DNA of 64,000 bases from the NCBI RefSeq assembly GCF_002873335.1, contig NZ_MCUW01000010.1, positions 121,414 through 185,413 of the forward strand, read 5' to 3'. Shown here piece after piece: positions 1-8,554 of this stretch (positions are counted from its first letter, which is position 1; each line of letters starts with the position of its first letter). The translations under genes were made by a program, and so were the position numbers. The notes under the pieces are model-generated. The model was not told where the DNA came from. It made no database searches and saw only the letters and a list, made by a program, of their open reading frames with translations. The stretch is from Vibrio sp. 10N.286.49.B1 (GTDB lineage Bacteria > Pseudomonadota > Gammaproteobacteria > Enterobacterales > Vibrionaceae).

Positions 1-103
1 GCAGCGTTTTTATTTACTCGACGACCGGTTTCATTAGTCGGTTGCGGGTACCTATCCATCCATTGTAGTTCGGTTAAATGGCGTTAGCAGATGATGGGCA
101 TCG

Positions 104-1654
104 CTAGTCTTTCATATTAAAAATGATCACTGCCGCAAAGGCGAGAAAAGCCGTCATCATCAAGAAGACGTCGTTGTACGCCATAATCGCGGCGTCGCGC
201 TGCATGGTGGCCAATAAGCTCGCTTGTGCTTGCAGCATCGCGGTCGCGGCATCGCTCCCTGATTGAATAAAGAAAGCCTGTTGTTCATGTAAGGCGTGCC
301 ATCCGTTTTGACTGACCGAGGGCAATGACTCTTTAATATGGGCGAGATGTTCCCGAGTTTTATTATCCAGCAGTGTCGCAATAACGGCGATGCTGAACGC
401 GCCACCAAGATTACGCATGACATTAGTCAAGGTTGAAGCATCTGGCGTATCTATTTTACTGATGTTTTTCATTGCCACCAATGAGAGCGGCACCATGATA
501 AACGGACTACCAATAGCACGAAGCACCATTGAAAGAATCAACTGTTGGCCGCCAAAATCAACCGTCATGTGCGTATTGACGTAACAACTCACACCAAACA
601 TCGCAAAACCAAACGTCACTAAGTATTTAGGTTTAATGATTTGAGTGAGTTTAGGAACCAACGGAAAAATGAGTAGCTGGGGGAAACCCATCCACATGAG
701 TACCTCACCAATCTCCATGGCATTGTATTGTTGAATCTGAGTCAGATACAAAGGCAGTACATAAATCGAACCAAGTAGTGCCATCCCCAAAATTAAATAG
801 GCAAGACACGACATGGCAAATTGACCATCCCTAAGTAACCTTAGGTTAACGAGTGGTTTTTTATGCTGCAGTTCGTTGATCACAAAATACACCAAGCTCA
901 CTATCGAGATAATACTTAGGCTAATAATAAAGCGAGAACTGAACCATTCTTCTCGGTTACCTTCTTCTAGCACGACCTCTAAACATCCCAAGCCGAGTGC
1001 CATTGTTGAAATCCCAAACCAGTCGGCTTTTTTCAGTGATCCTAAGTCAAGTTTTTCGTCATCTAAGCCGTACCGAATCATTGAAATAACCAATAACGCG
1101 GGTGGAATATTGATATAGAAGATGTAATGCCACGAATAGTTCTCGGTTAACCAGCCTCCAAGGGTTGGGCCAATCGATGGTGCGAATGTGGCTGTGACCC
1201 CAAATAGCGCCATGCCAACCGCCCGCTTGTTAAGCGGTAATAACTGGATCACCAAAGAGAAAGCAAGTGGGATTAATGCGCCACCACTGAATCCTTGTAA
1301 CGCTCGAAACGTGATCATGGAGGTCATGTTCCATGAGAACGAACAAAGTAGCGATGATAAGGTAAAAACAGTGGTCGTCCACATGATATAGCGGCGCTTC
1401 CCTAGCGCCCTTGATAACCAACCACTCAGTGGTATCGCGATCATCTCAGCAACCAAGTAAGAAGTTGATATCCATGAACTTTCATCAAGAGTGGCCGATA
1501 AGGCACCTTGAATATCCTTCAAGGAAGAGTTGGTGATTTGGATGTCCAAAATCGCCATGAACGCACCAATTAGCCCACCAAATAAGGCAATCCAGTGGCG
1601 AGTTGAAACGTCTTGCTCTGATCCATTAGGAATGGCGACGGTCGCATTACTCAT
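104..1654 (-). CDS. emrB: DHA2-family MFS multidrug efflux permease (EmrB-like)
   Basis: The 516-residue protein has the 14-helix layout of the DHA2 drug:H+ antiporters. It is likely the inner-membrane pump of a tripartite efflux system that also uses a membrane fusion protein and an outer-membrane channel. Visible marks are the early helix with ILDIQITNSSL (the LD.TIVN-like motif of DHA2 proteins), GWLSRALGKRR (loop 2-3 motif A) and GPTLGGWLTENYSWHYIFYIN (motif C region). The start ATG lies 3 bp after the stop of the upstream fusion-protein gene, so the two are translationally linked. Length and motif order match EmrB. The drug substrate cannot be told. Confidence 0.93.
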   Translation of the reverse strand: MSNATVAIPNGSEQDVSTRHWIALFGGLIGAFMAILDIQITNSSLKDIQGALSATLDESSWISTSYLVAEMIAIPLSGWLSRALGKRRYIMWTTTVFTLSSLLCSFSWNMTSMITFRALQGFSGGALIPLAFSLVIQLLPLNKRAVGMALFGVTATFAPSIGPTLGGWLTENYSWHYIFYINIPPALLVISMIRYGLDDEKLDLGSLKKADWFGISTMALGLGCLEVVLEEGNREEWFSSRFIISLSIISIVSLVYFVINELQHKKPLVNLRLLRDGQFAMSCLAYLILGMALLGSIYVLPLYLTQIQQYNAMEIGEVLMWMGFPQLLIFPLVPKLTQIIKPKYLVTFGFAMFGVSCYVNTHMTVDFGGQQLILSMVLRAIGSPFIMVPLSLVAMKNISKIDTPDASTLTNVMRNLGGAFSIAVIATLLDNKTREHLAHIKESLPSVSQNGWHALHEQQAFFIQSGSDAATAMLQAQASLLATMQRDAAIMAYNDVFLMMTAFLAFAAVIIFNMKD

Positions 1655-1657
1655 CGT

Positions 1658-2722
1658 TTAGCCTCGTTTATCGATGGTCGCAACAACCGATAAGCCGGGC
1701 AACAAACGGCCTTGCAATGTTTTTGGGTCGGTGATGGTGATTTTCACCGGCACGCGTTGGACAATTTTTGTGAAGTTGCCAGTGGCATTCTCCGGTGGGA
1801 GTAAGGCAAATTTCGCACCAGTGGCAGGAGAGAAACTATCGACGATCCCCTCTAGTGGCTGGCCTGGAAATGCGTCGAGTTCAACTTCAACCGTTTGCCC
1901 TTTATGAATACCACTAAGTTGGGTTTCTTTGAAATTGGCTTCTATCCACACGTCGCTATTTGGGACTAGGCTCATCAGTGGCGCACCCGCTTGAATGAGG
2001 AGGCCTTCGCGAACGCTGCGTTTACCAATCACGCCATCTACAGGCGCGTAGACTTTGGTATAAGCGAGGTTGAGTTGAGCTTGCTCTTGCTGCGCTAACG
2101 CCTCTGTTACCGAGGCGTTGGCTTGTTCAATTTCACTGGCAATAACGGTTAATTGATCATGGCTGGCGATCAAATTGGACTTCGCTTCTTCTAATGCGGC
2201 AAGTGTGACCTTTTGTTGGGACACTTTACTGTCGACTTCATCTTGCGAAGAGTAGTTTCGTTTTAAAAGACTACGGGCACGAGCAGCTTGTTGAACGGCG
2301 CGTTCGTATTCAGCGTTAGCCGAATCAACACGGCTTTCTGCTTGGCTTATTTGGCTGCGTTGTAACGTTTGTTGGGCCATTAAATTATGAACGCTTGATT
2401 GAATTACCTTGAGGTGTGCATTCGCTTGATGAAGCGCGGCTTGGAAATCACGGTCATCAATTTGTACCAGTAAATCGCCTTGTTTCACTATTTGGTTATC
2501 ACTCACGTAGGATTTAACGATGTAACCAGACACCTTCGGGCTAATATTTGTGATGTCACCTTGCAGATAGGCATTATCGGTTGATTCAAAGTACTGGCCG
2601 TAGCTAAACCAATACGTGCCCCCCACGAGGCCTAATGACAACATAATCGCAGTCGCAATCAATGGGGCTTTGTTACGTTTTTTACGAGTGGCTGCAGGCA
2701 AGGATGTGGTGGTATTGGTCAT
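1658..2722 (-). CDS. emrA: HlyD/EmrA-family membrane fusion protein
   Basis: This periplasmic adaptor connects the inner-membrane pump to an outer-membrane channel. A single TM helix (about residues 18-38) is followed by a biotinyl-lipoyl half domain (DNAYLQGDITNISPKVSGYI), a long alpha-helical coiled coil and the second lipoyl half (APVDGVIGKRSV), then a beta-barrel. The frame is open up to 2869, but those extra 49 codons do not look like a fusion-protein N-terminus. ATG 2722 has a GAG-type ribosome site and gives the usual cytoplasmic stub of about 354 residues in total. It is the first gene of the emrAB pair and lies divergent from a LysR gene that probably controls it. Confidence 0.92.
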   Translation of the reverse strand: MTNTTTSLPAATRKKRNKAPLIATAIMLSLGLVGGTYWFSYGQYFESTDNAYLQGDITNISPKVSGYIVKSYVSDNQIVKQGDLLVQIDDRDFQAALHQANAHLKVIQSSVHNLMAQQTLQRSQISQAESRVDSANAEYERAVQQAARARSLLKRNYSSQDEVDSKVSQQKVTLAALEEAKSNLIASHDQLTVIASEIEQANASVTEALAQQEQAQLNLAYTKVYAPVDGVIGKRSVREGLLIQAGAPLMSLVPNSDVWIEANFKETQLSGIHKGQTVEVELDAFPGQPLEGIVDSFSPATGAKFALLPPENATGNFTKIVQRVPVKITITDPKTLQGRLLPGLSVVATIDKRG

Positions 2723-2966
2723 TAATAGGCTCATGATGTGGCTTGTTATAGATGTAACGAATTGTAAATGATTTGCATTGGTTGATAAGATAGGAAAAAG
2801 AGAAAACACTGTTGCAAAAATATGACCAATGACACCAAAATAATGAGTAACGAGTGATTTAAGCAACAAGTTATTGAAGTGACAACCATGTATGAGCAGC
2901 TAAAGATCATGGTTTGGTCAAAGATCGTAACACCTTGATAAATAATAGGAAGCTTGGAGAAAATCG

Positions 2967-3863
2967 ATGGATTTAAATGCAGTGAGCGTTTTTACGCAAG
3001 TTGTTGATTGTGGCAGTTTTACGCATGCGGCAGAGGCATTAAACATGACCAAATCAACGGTCAGCCGCAAACTCGCTGAGCTAGAAGAACACCTTGGTGT
3101 GAGATTGGTCACACGTTCGACTCGTAGCTTGATTCTGACACCAGAAGGAGAGCATTTCTATCAATCGAGTTTGCAAATGCTGGAGATTATGAATCAGGCT
3201 GAGCTTGAAGTATCGGTTAATCAAGACCTCGTTCGAGGGCCGCTCCATGTCGTACTGCCTGTTGAATTGGGGCATCAGGTATTGGCATCATATATTCATG
3301 ATTTTTTGCACGAGTACCCCAACGTTACCATGAACCTAGAGCTGACCAATCGAGAGGTGGACATGATTGGAGAGGGGATCGATCTCTACGCCCAAATTGG
3401 GGAGCTGGTCGATTCTAGCCTTGTATCGCGACACCTAACGGCTTCCAAGCGAGTTTTAGTCGCCAGTGCACAATACCTACAGGAGTTTGGGGAGGTGCAC
3501 ACCCATCAAGATCTTATTCCGCCACATAAAATGGTGGAGGTGTTTAACAAAGCGGCGCGCTTGCCTAAGTGGCACTTACAACCGGAAGGGGGAGAATTGG
3601 TTCAAATTGATCTTCCTTGTCAGTTAAGAGTGAACACCTTGACGGCATGTTTGACGGCATGCATCGATGGTTTGGGCGTGGCGGTGCTCCCTGAGTTTAT
3701 TTGTCTTGAACATTTTCGAACCGGTAAACTTATCCGCTTGCTCCCCAGTTATACCATGCCCGAAGTCTCAGTAAGCTTGGTGTATGCCGACCGGAAACTA
3801 ATGCCAAAACGTAAAAAGGTGTTCATAGACTACCTGCTCAATGCCTTCCAACAGCATCGTTAG
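2967..3863 (+). CDS. LysR-family regulator, probably of the divergent efflux pair
   Basis: The 298-residue LysR protein has an N-terminal winged helix (residues 1-60, with the recognition helix region NMTKSTVSRKLAELE) and a C-terminal substrate-binding-like effector domain. ATG 2967 follows a GGAGA ribosome site. It is divergent from emrA, with about 245 bp between the likely starts, the usual arrangement for a LysR protein and its target. The Old Yellow Enzyme downstream is a second possible target. The effector is unknown. Confidence 0.9.
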   Translation: MDLNAVSVFTQVVDCGSFTHAAEALNMTKSTVSRKLAELEEHLGVRLVTRSTRSLILTPEGEHFYQSSLQMLEIMNQAELEVSVNQDLVRGPLHVVLPVELGHQVLASYIHDFLHEYPNVTMNLELTNREVDMIGEGIDLYAQIGELVDSSLVSRHLTASKRVLVASAQYLQEFGEVHTHQDLIPPHKMVEVFNKAARLPKWHLQPEGGELVQIDLPCQLRVNTLTACLTACIDGLGVAVLPEFICLEHFRTGKLIRLLPSYTMPEVSVSLVYADRKLMPKRKKVFIDYLLNAFQQHR

Positions 3864-3987
3864 GTTTTTCGCACAGGACTTTAATCTAGAATAAGTTTTG
3901 GTTTTCATTTATCGGTACTATCGGCGGCAGATGTGAGTATCGAACATGAGCACATTTGCGCAAAAGCCAAAACAGAATTGTGCAAAG

Positions 3988-4036
3988 AGCCAAAAAAGAA
4001 TCGCTACGCAGTGAATGCAGCGATTCTTTTTTGGCT
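3988..4036. repeat. Perfect 18-bp inverted repeat between LysR and OYE genes
   Basis: Arms 3988-4005 (AGCCAAAAAAGAATCGCT) and 4019-4036 are exact reverse complements around a 13-nt loop. The loop has a further GCA/TGC pairing. The right arm carries a T6 run, so the hairpin could terminate transcription from the LysR gene or attenuate the next gene. It lies about 50 bp before the OYE start. Confidence 0.8.
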
Positions 4037-4084
4037 TTCGCTGGCATAAAAAATCGTACAGAACTGAAATTTGAGAGGATGACC

Positions 4085-5197
4085 ATGAGTAGTCTGTTCA
4101 CAGAAAGTCGCATTGGTAGTATGACATTAAAAAATCGATTTATTCGAAGTGCGACGTGGGAAAATATGGCAACAGAAGATGGTCATATGACGGACAAACT
4201 CTACGCCATCTACGAAGAACTTGCTCAAGGTGACGTTGGCCTTATTGTTACTGGGTATGCCAACATTGTCGCAGAAGAAAAACCTAATGCAGGTATGATG
4301 GGGATGTACGATGATTCGTTCATTGCAGAGTACCAAAAACTCACCGAGTTAGTGCATCAGTATGGTTCTAAAATCGCGATGCAATTGGCCTACGGCGGTA
4401 CAAAGACAACGTACAATGTTGGAGAACGGACCATTTATGCGCCGAGTGCGGTGTGTGAAAAAGGGACGCAGACATTGGGTAAAGCAATGACAAAGGATGA
4501 AATAGATTACATCGTCCGCGCTTTTGCGACAGCCTGTCAAAGGGCACAGCGCTCTGGATTTGATGGTGTTGAGATTCATGCGGCTCATACGTACTTAATC
4601 AATCAATTTCTAAGCCCGTATTACAATCAACGTGACGATGAATACGGTGGCAGCCTAGAGAACCGTATGAGATTTCTCCTCGAGATTTATGCAGAAACCA
4701 GAAAGTTAGTGGGTGATGATTATCCGATCTTAGTGAAGCTCACTGCAAGCGAGTTCTTTGATGGGGGAGTCACCTTTGATGAAACGCGACTCGTATGTCA
4801 AAAGCTCGCCTCTGTGGGTGTCGATGCGCTCATCATCTCAGGTAATATCCATGGCAAAGCAAATACTATGATTGGTGAAGCCCACGACGGGTATACCATT
4901 CAAGAAGAAGGGTATTTTCATGAATACGGTGCGGTCATTAGTCAAGAGGTGGCCGTACCCGTTATTACGGTGGGTGGACTGACGGATATTCATGCGATTG
5001 AAGCCATTGCTGATAACACGACTATCCAATATTTTGCTCTTTCGCGTCCTTTACTCTCTGAACCGCATTTGATTAAGCGGTGGCGGCAGGGGGATCACTC
5101 ACCAGTGGAGTGTGAGCGATGCTCTAAATGTCGAACAAAGCGTGGAAACTTTTGTGTTGTGAATAAAGAAAGAAAAGTGCAACTCGCCCGCCTATAA
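4085..5197 (+). CDS. NADH:flavin oxidoreductase, Old Yellow Enzyme family
   Basis: The protein is an FMN-dependent TIM-barrel reductase of about 370 residues that likely reduces activated alkenes such as enones or nitro compounds. The family signature HAAHTYLINQFLSP, followed by NQRDDEYGGSLENR, contains the substrate-binding histidines and the FMN/TIM-barrel loop. GGLTD near the C-terminus fits the phosphate-binding strand. The tail has a cysteine cluster (CERCSKCRTKRGNFC) that is unusual for small OYEs and could bind a metal; it recalls the Cys-rich region of 2,4-dienoyl-CoA reductase-like members. The frame opens at 3956, but AGAGG lies 7 bp before ATG 4085, and the earlier codons run through the inverted repeat, so 4085 is preferred. 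Confidence 0.9.
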   Translation: MSSLFTESRIGSMTLKNRFIRSATWENMATEDGHMTDKLYAIYEELAQGDVGLIVTGYANIVAEEKPNAGMMGMYDDSFIAEYQKLTELVHQYGSKIAMQLAYGGTKTTYNVGERTIYAPSAVCEKGTQTLGKAMTKDEIDYIVRAFATACQRAQRSGFDGVEIHAAHTYLINQFLSPYYNQRDDEYGGSLENRMRFLLEIYAETRKLVGDDYPILVKLTASEFFDGGVTFDETRLVCQKLASVGVDALIISGNIHGKANTMIGEAHDGYTIQEEGYFHEYGAVISQEVAVPVITVGGLTDIHAIEAIADNTTIQYFALSRPLLSEPHLIKRWRQGDHSPVECERCSKCRTKRGNFCVVNKERKVQLARL

Positions 5198-5396
5198 GTG
5201 GTCGCTCCGCCTAGTGACAATGAGTCAGCGTTTAAGTCTGGCTCATTGATGCCCTTCGATTGTTGAATATCGTGTTTATAAGATAGATACCAGCCTGAAA
5301 TGATAAGGCGTAGCGTATTTGATCTGTTTCAGAAAAGCAGACGATTAAGCGTCCGTATGTTGACCAAGAACGTCAGCGCACAAAGTTACGCTAGGC

Positions 5397-5579
5397 TCAC
5401 GGTCTCTTCACTATTTCTTCACTGTTCGTTGTCAGTAGGTTGGCTCTATTTTGTTCAATAAGCTGAGCGGCGTACGATGGCGTTACCGCTTGAATTTCCC
5501 CTTTTGCTTTGACGGACAGAGAATCCCATGCCTGATCTTTGTATTTTCCTGTTTGTGTGTATTGAATGAGTACTTTCAT
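5397..5579 (-). CDS. Small hypothetical protein (60 aa)
   Basis: This is an isolated short frame. The protein is basic to neutral and soluble, with the pattern KVLIQYTQTGKYKDQAW followed by AVTPSYAAQLIEQNRANLL. That faintly resembles the tiny proteins of phage head-gene clusters (a V-S-x-x-A-A-x-L-I-E type C-terminus). The ribosome site is weak (AAGCGAG). No neighbour supports a function, and it may not be expressed. Confidence 0.35.
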   Translation of the reverse strand: MKVLIQYTQTGKYKDQAWDSLSVKAKGEIQAVTPSYAAQLIEQNRANLLTTNSEEIVKRP

Positions 5580-5694
5580 CGACGGCTCGCTTAGTGTGTG
5601 GTGAACGTGCTAGTAACAGTAGTTTCTATTGCGTGGTTGCGCATCCGTTAAATGTGAAACATAAGATTAACCAAATGCAAGCGGCCTGCTAAGT

Positions 5695-5730
5695 AATAGC
5701 ATAGAGAAAGCCGGTTTTCTCTATGCTATT
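5695..5730. repeat. 15-bp perfect inverted repeat in a 600-bp gene-poor gap
   Basis: Arms 5695-5709 (AATAGCATAGAGAAA) and 5716-5730 pair perfectly around a 6-nt loop. There is no T-run after either arm, so it is not a clear intrinsic terminator. The rest of the 5580-6192 gap is AT-rich. I see no convincing gene there; it should hold the ect promoter, which I could not place confidently. Confidence 0.6.
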
Positions 5731-6192
5731 CAGCCTCCACTTTTCGGTGTGTGACTTGCTTGCTCACCACCCAGATTGACGTTCTTTTCAATCATCTAAC
5801 AAGCCATTGCGATCGAAATATCGGCGTAAATTCGCATTCTGTCCCTGTGTTAAACCCTCTATTTTTAACGTTACTTTTCCCACTCCTCACTTCTTTTTTT
5901 TCAATGTTATTGGGAATAATAGATTCAGAAAAAAATAACATGCTAGAGCGTCACTGAACCCCATCGTTGGGCTGTATTTGACCCTGTCAATCAGCGCAAA
6001 TAGACAGGAAATAATACCCACTGCATAAAAAAGGTTAGAGTTCTAATTATATTATTTCGCCGTTATTTATTCCTTTAATGTGCTCCGTGTCGCATTTTTG
6101 GGCTTTTAATCCATCTATTTTTGATTTGAATGGTTCATTGTGGGCTAATACGTGCGGATTTTGTTTAGAGAACGAAGGAAATGTATCTGCAC

Positions 6193-6753
6193 ATGATTAC
6201 CGCAGCACCTTGGGTAATGTATCCCGAAATTAGTGAGAAACCTCATAAGAAATGGACATTTTCAGAGCCTACGGGTCAGGATGGAAATGACATTTTCCGC
6301 CTCATCGCGGCTTGCCCGCCTCTTGATGTGAACTCGTCATATTGCAATTTTCTCCAATCCACTCATTTTAGCCGAACGTGTATTCTTGCGAGGACCGAGG
6401 GCGAGATTGCTGGGTTTATTTCAGGGTATCGAAAACCTGACGATCTCAACACCTTGTTTATTTGGCAGGTCGCGGTTTCTCCAAACTACCGAGGCAGAGG
6501 TTTGGCGTTTAGCATGATTGACGCGCTACTTAATCGAAATGAACTCGCAGGCGTGTCGGCGATAGAAACGACGATTACTGAAAATAATGACGCCTCTTGG
6601 GCATTATTCAAAAAAATTGATAAGCAACACGGCCAGCGTGGTCGAGTTAGTACCTTTTTGGACGAAAAAATACACTTTAAGGGCGAGCATGATACAGAGC
6701 TTTTGTATCGGATCCCGCTTAACGTAACGCAGCAAAACGCAACTCAAAAATAG
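6193..6753 (+). CDS. ectA: L-2,4-diaminobutyrate N-acetyltransferase
   Basis: EctA acetylates diaminobutyrate with acetyl-CoA in the second dedicated step of ectoine synthesis. The GNAT fold is seen in WQVAVSPNYRGRGLAFSMIDALL, whose RGRGLA segment is the acetyl-CoA pyrophosphate loop. The N-terminal block with CPPLDVNSSYCNFL is diagnostic of EctA. The purine-rich ribosome site AAGGAA abuts ATG 6181 directly, so the in-frame ATG 6193 (12 bp away, about 186 residues) is slightly favoured; 6181 remains possible. It is first in the ectABC-ask operon. Confidence 0.96.
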   Translation: MITAAPWVMYPEISEKPHKKWTFSEPTGQDGNDIFRLIAACPPLDVNSSYCNFLQSTHFSRTCILARTEGEIAGFISGYRKPDDLNTLFIWQVAVSPNYRGRGLAFSMIDALLNRNELAGVSAIETTITENNDASWALFKKIDKQHGQRGRVSTFLDEKIHFKGEHDTELLYRIPLNVTQQNATQK

Positions 6754-6772
6754 GAATAAAAACGGTCTCATC

Positions 6773-8038
6773 ATGGATATTTTTAACAAGCAAGAATCAA
6801 AAGTACGCTCTTATTCAAACAGTTTCCCTGTTGTTTTTACCAAAGCAAAAGGGTGCTGGCTTGAAACGGAACAAGGCGATCGATACTTAGATTTTCTTGC
6901 TGGTGCAGGATCACTGAATTATGGCCACAATCACCCTGTCTTTAAGCAAGCATTGCTTGAGTACATTGAACAAGATGGGATCACTCACGGGCTGGATATG
7001 CATTCAGATGCTAAAGCTTGTTTCTTAACGGCGCTGCAGCGCGATATTCTGGCACCTAGAGGCTTGGACTATAAAGTACAATTTACAGGCCCTACTGGTA
7101 CGAATGCAGTAGAAGCGACGCTGAAGCTCGCACGTAAGGTGACGGGACGAAGTTCAATTGTCGCTTTCACGAATGGTTTTCATGGGTGCACGGCAGGGGC
7201 GCTCGCCGCGACAGGGAATCAACATCACCGTCAAGGTGCAGGGACGAGTTTGCACAACGTTACTCGCATGCCATTTGAAGGCTACGCTGATATTGATGGT
7301 CTTACGCTATTTGAAACGATGCTTGGCGACAATTCAGCCGGCATGGATAAGCCTGCGGCGGTATTACTAGAAACGGTGCAGGGAGAAGGTGGCCTGAACG
7401 TCGCATCCAATGAATGGCTACAACGCCTAAGCCAAATCTGTAAGCAACATGAGATATTATTGATTGTTGATGACATCCAAGCGGGTTGTGGTCGTACGGG
7501 CACCTTCTTTAGCTTTGAGCCATCAGGAATAAAGCCTGACATGGTGACTTTATCTAAATCCATCGGGGGCTATGGGTTGCCAATGGCGGTGGTACTGTTG
7601 AGTCCAGAGTTAGATATCTGGAAGCCAGGTGAGCATAACGGTACGTTCCGTGGCAACAACCATGCGTTTGTCACGGCGACAAAAGCGATTGAACATTATT
7701 GGTCTGACCGTCAATTCGAAGCGCACATTTCTCAGCGTTCTGCGCAGGTATCGGACACATTGCAGCGTTGTCTCAAGCGTCATCCCGCACTGTTTGTGCA
7801 AGAAAAAGGCCGAGGTTTGATGATCGGTATTGAATGCCACAGTGGTGACTTTGCTGGAGACATTGCCAAGCATTGCTTTGCCAACGGCTTAGTTATCGAG
7901 ACTGCTGGTCCACAAGATGAAGTCGTTAAATTTTTCTGTCCATTAACCATTACTGAGTCGGAATTGAGTCAAGGGCTTGAGATCTTTGAAAAATCGGTTG
8001 AGCTGGTGGTTGCGAAACATTTTAAAAAAGCATCTTAA
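6773..8038 (+). CDS. ectB: Diaminobutyrate--2-oxoglutarate transaminase
   Basis: EctB converts aspartate semialdehyde to L-2,4-diaminobutyrate using glutamate. It is a 421-residue class-III PLP aminotransferase. GPTGTNAVEATLKLAR is the cofactor phosphate loop, VDDIQAGCGRTG holds the PLP-contacting aspartate, and Lys262 in TLSKSIGG is the Schiff-base lysine. The gene starts 19 bp after ectA and ends 14 bp before ectC, so it is co-transcribed with both. Confidence 0.97.
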   Translation: MDIFNKQESKVRSYSNSFPVVFTKAKGCWLETEQGDRYLDFLAGAGSLNYGHNHPVFKQALLEYIEQDGITHGLDMHSDAKACFLTALQRDILAPRGLDYKVQFTGPTGTNAVEATLKLARKVTGRSSIVAFTNGFHGCTAGALAATGNQHHRQGAGTSLHNVTRMPFEGYADIDGLTLFETMLGDNSAGMDKPAAVLLETVQGEGGLNVASNEWLQRLSQICKQHEILLIVDDIQAGCGRTGTFFSFEPSGIKPDMVTLSKSIGGYGLPMAVVLLSPELDIWKPGEHNGTFRGNNHAFVTATKAIEHYWSDRQFEAHISQRSAQVSDTLQRCLKRHPALFVQEKGRGLMIGIECHSGDFAGDIAKHCFANGLVIETAGPQDEVVKFFCPLTITESELSQGLEIFEKSVELVVAKHFKKAS

Positions 8039-8052
8039 TAAAGGATTAAAAG

Positions 8053-8439
8053 ATGATTGTAAGAACGCTGAATGAGTGTCGTGATAGTGAGCGAAGAGTT
8101 GTATCGGAAACATGGGAAAGTGTCCGTATGCTTCTGAAAGATGACAATATGGGTTTTTCTTTTCATATAACGACTATCTACGAAAATACTGAGACGCACA
8201 TTCACTACCAAAACCACTTAGAGTCGGTTTATTGCATGAGTGGTGAGGGTGAAATTGAAGTCGTGGGCGGGGAGACCTACCCCATCATGCCAGGAACATT
8301 GTATATCTTAGATCAAAATGATGAGCATTTTCTACGTGCCTATCAAGGAAAAGAAATGGTTATGGCTTGTGTATTTAACCCGCCGATTACGGGAAAAGAA
8401 GTGCACGACGAAAACGGTGTTTACCCACTGTTTGACTAA
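8053..8439 (+). CDS. ectC: L-ectoine synthase
   Basis: This 128-residue cupin enzyme closes N-gamma-acetyl-diaminobutyrate into the compatible solute ectoine by loss of water. The pattern [19 protein letters not shown] followed by [11 protein letters not shown] contains the expected metal-binding cupin residues. AGGA lies 8 bp before ATG 8053. I see no ectoine hydroxylase (ectD) nearby, so the product is probably ectoine and not hydroxyectoine. Confidence 0.97.
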   Translation: MIVRTLNECRDSERRVVSETWESVRMLLKDDNMGFSFHITTIYENTETHIHYQNHLESVYCMSGEGEIEVVGGETYPIMPGTLYILDQNDEHFLRAYQGKEMVMACVFNPPITGKEVHDENGVYPLFD

Positions 8440-8457
8440 GTTCTAACCCATTAGATG

Positions 8458-8489
8458 GTAACAGAGTCAGCATCAACTGGCTCTGTTAC
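8458..8489 (+). other. Intercistronic hairpin between ectC and ask
   Basis: Arms 8458-8470 (GTAACAGAGTCAG) and 8477-8489 pair over 13 bp with one G-U wobble and loop CATCAA. There is no T-run, so it is more likely an mRNA-stabilising or partial-attenuation element than a terminator. It could lower ask expression relative to ectABC. Confidence 0.55.
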
Positions 8490-8554
8490 ACGGGTTGTGT
8501 TCCCTTCAATTCGCCACCTTACCCTTGACCTAAAATTTGAATCTAAGGCTTTAT

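Noticed and set aside
1..103. Coding sequence at the left edge
   Set aside because: Too short to judge; no frame shows a recognisable motif.
5751..5957. 68-residue + strand frame in the gap before ectA
   Set aside because: Hydrophobic and cysteine-containing but without a ribosome site or domain, and it sits in an AT-rich gap typical of a promoter.
6121..6151. Sigma-70 promoter for ectA (TTGATT ... CTAATA)
   Set aside because: The spacing is 18 bp with poor -10 agreement. Several equally weak candidates exist in the AT-rich leader.
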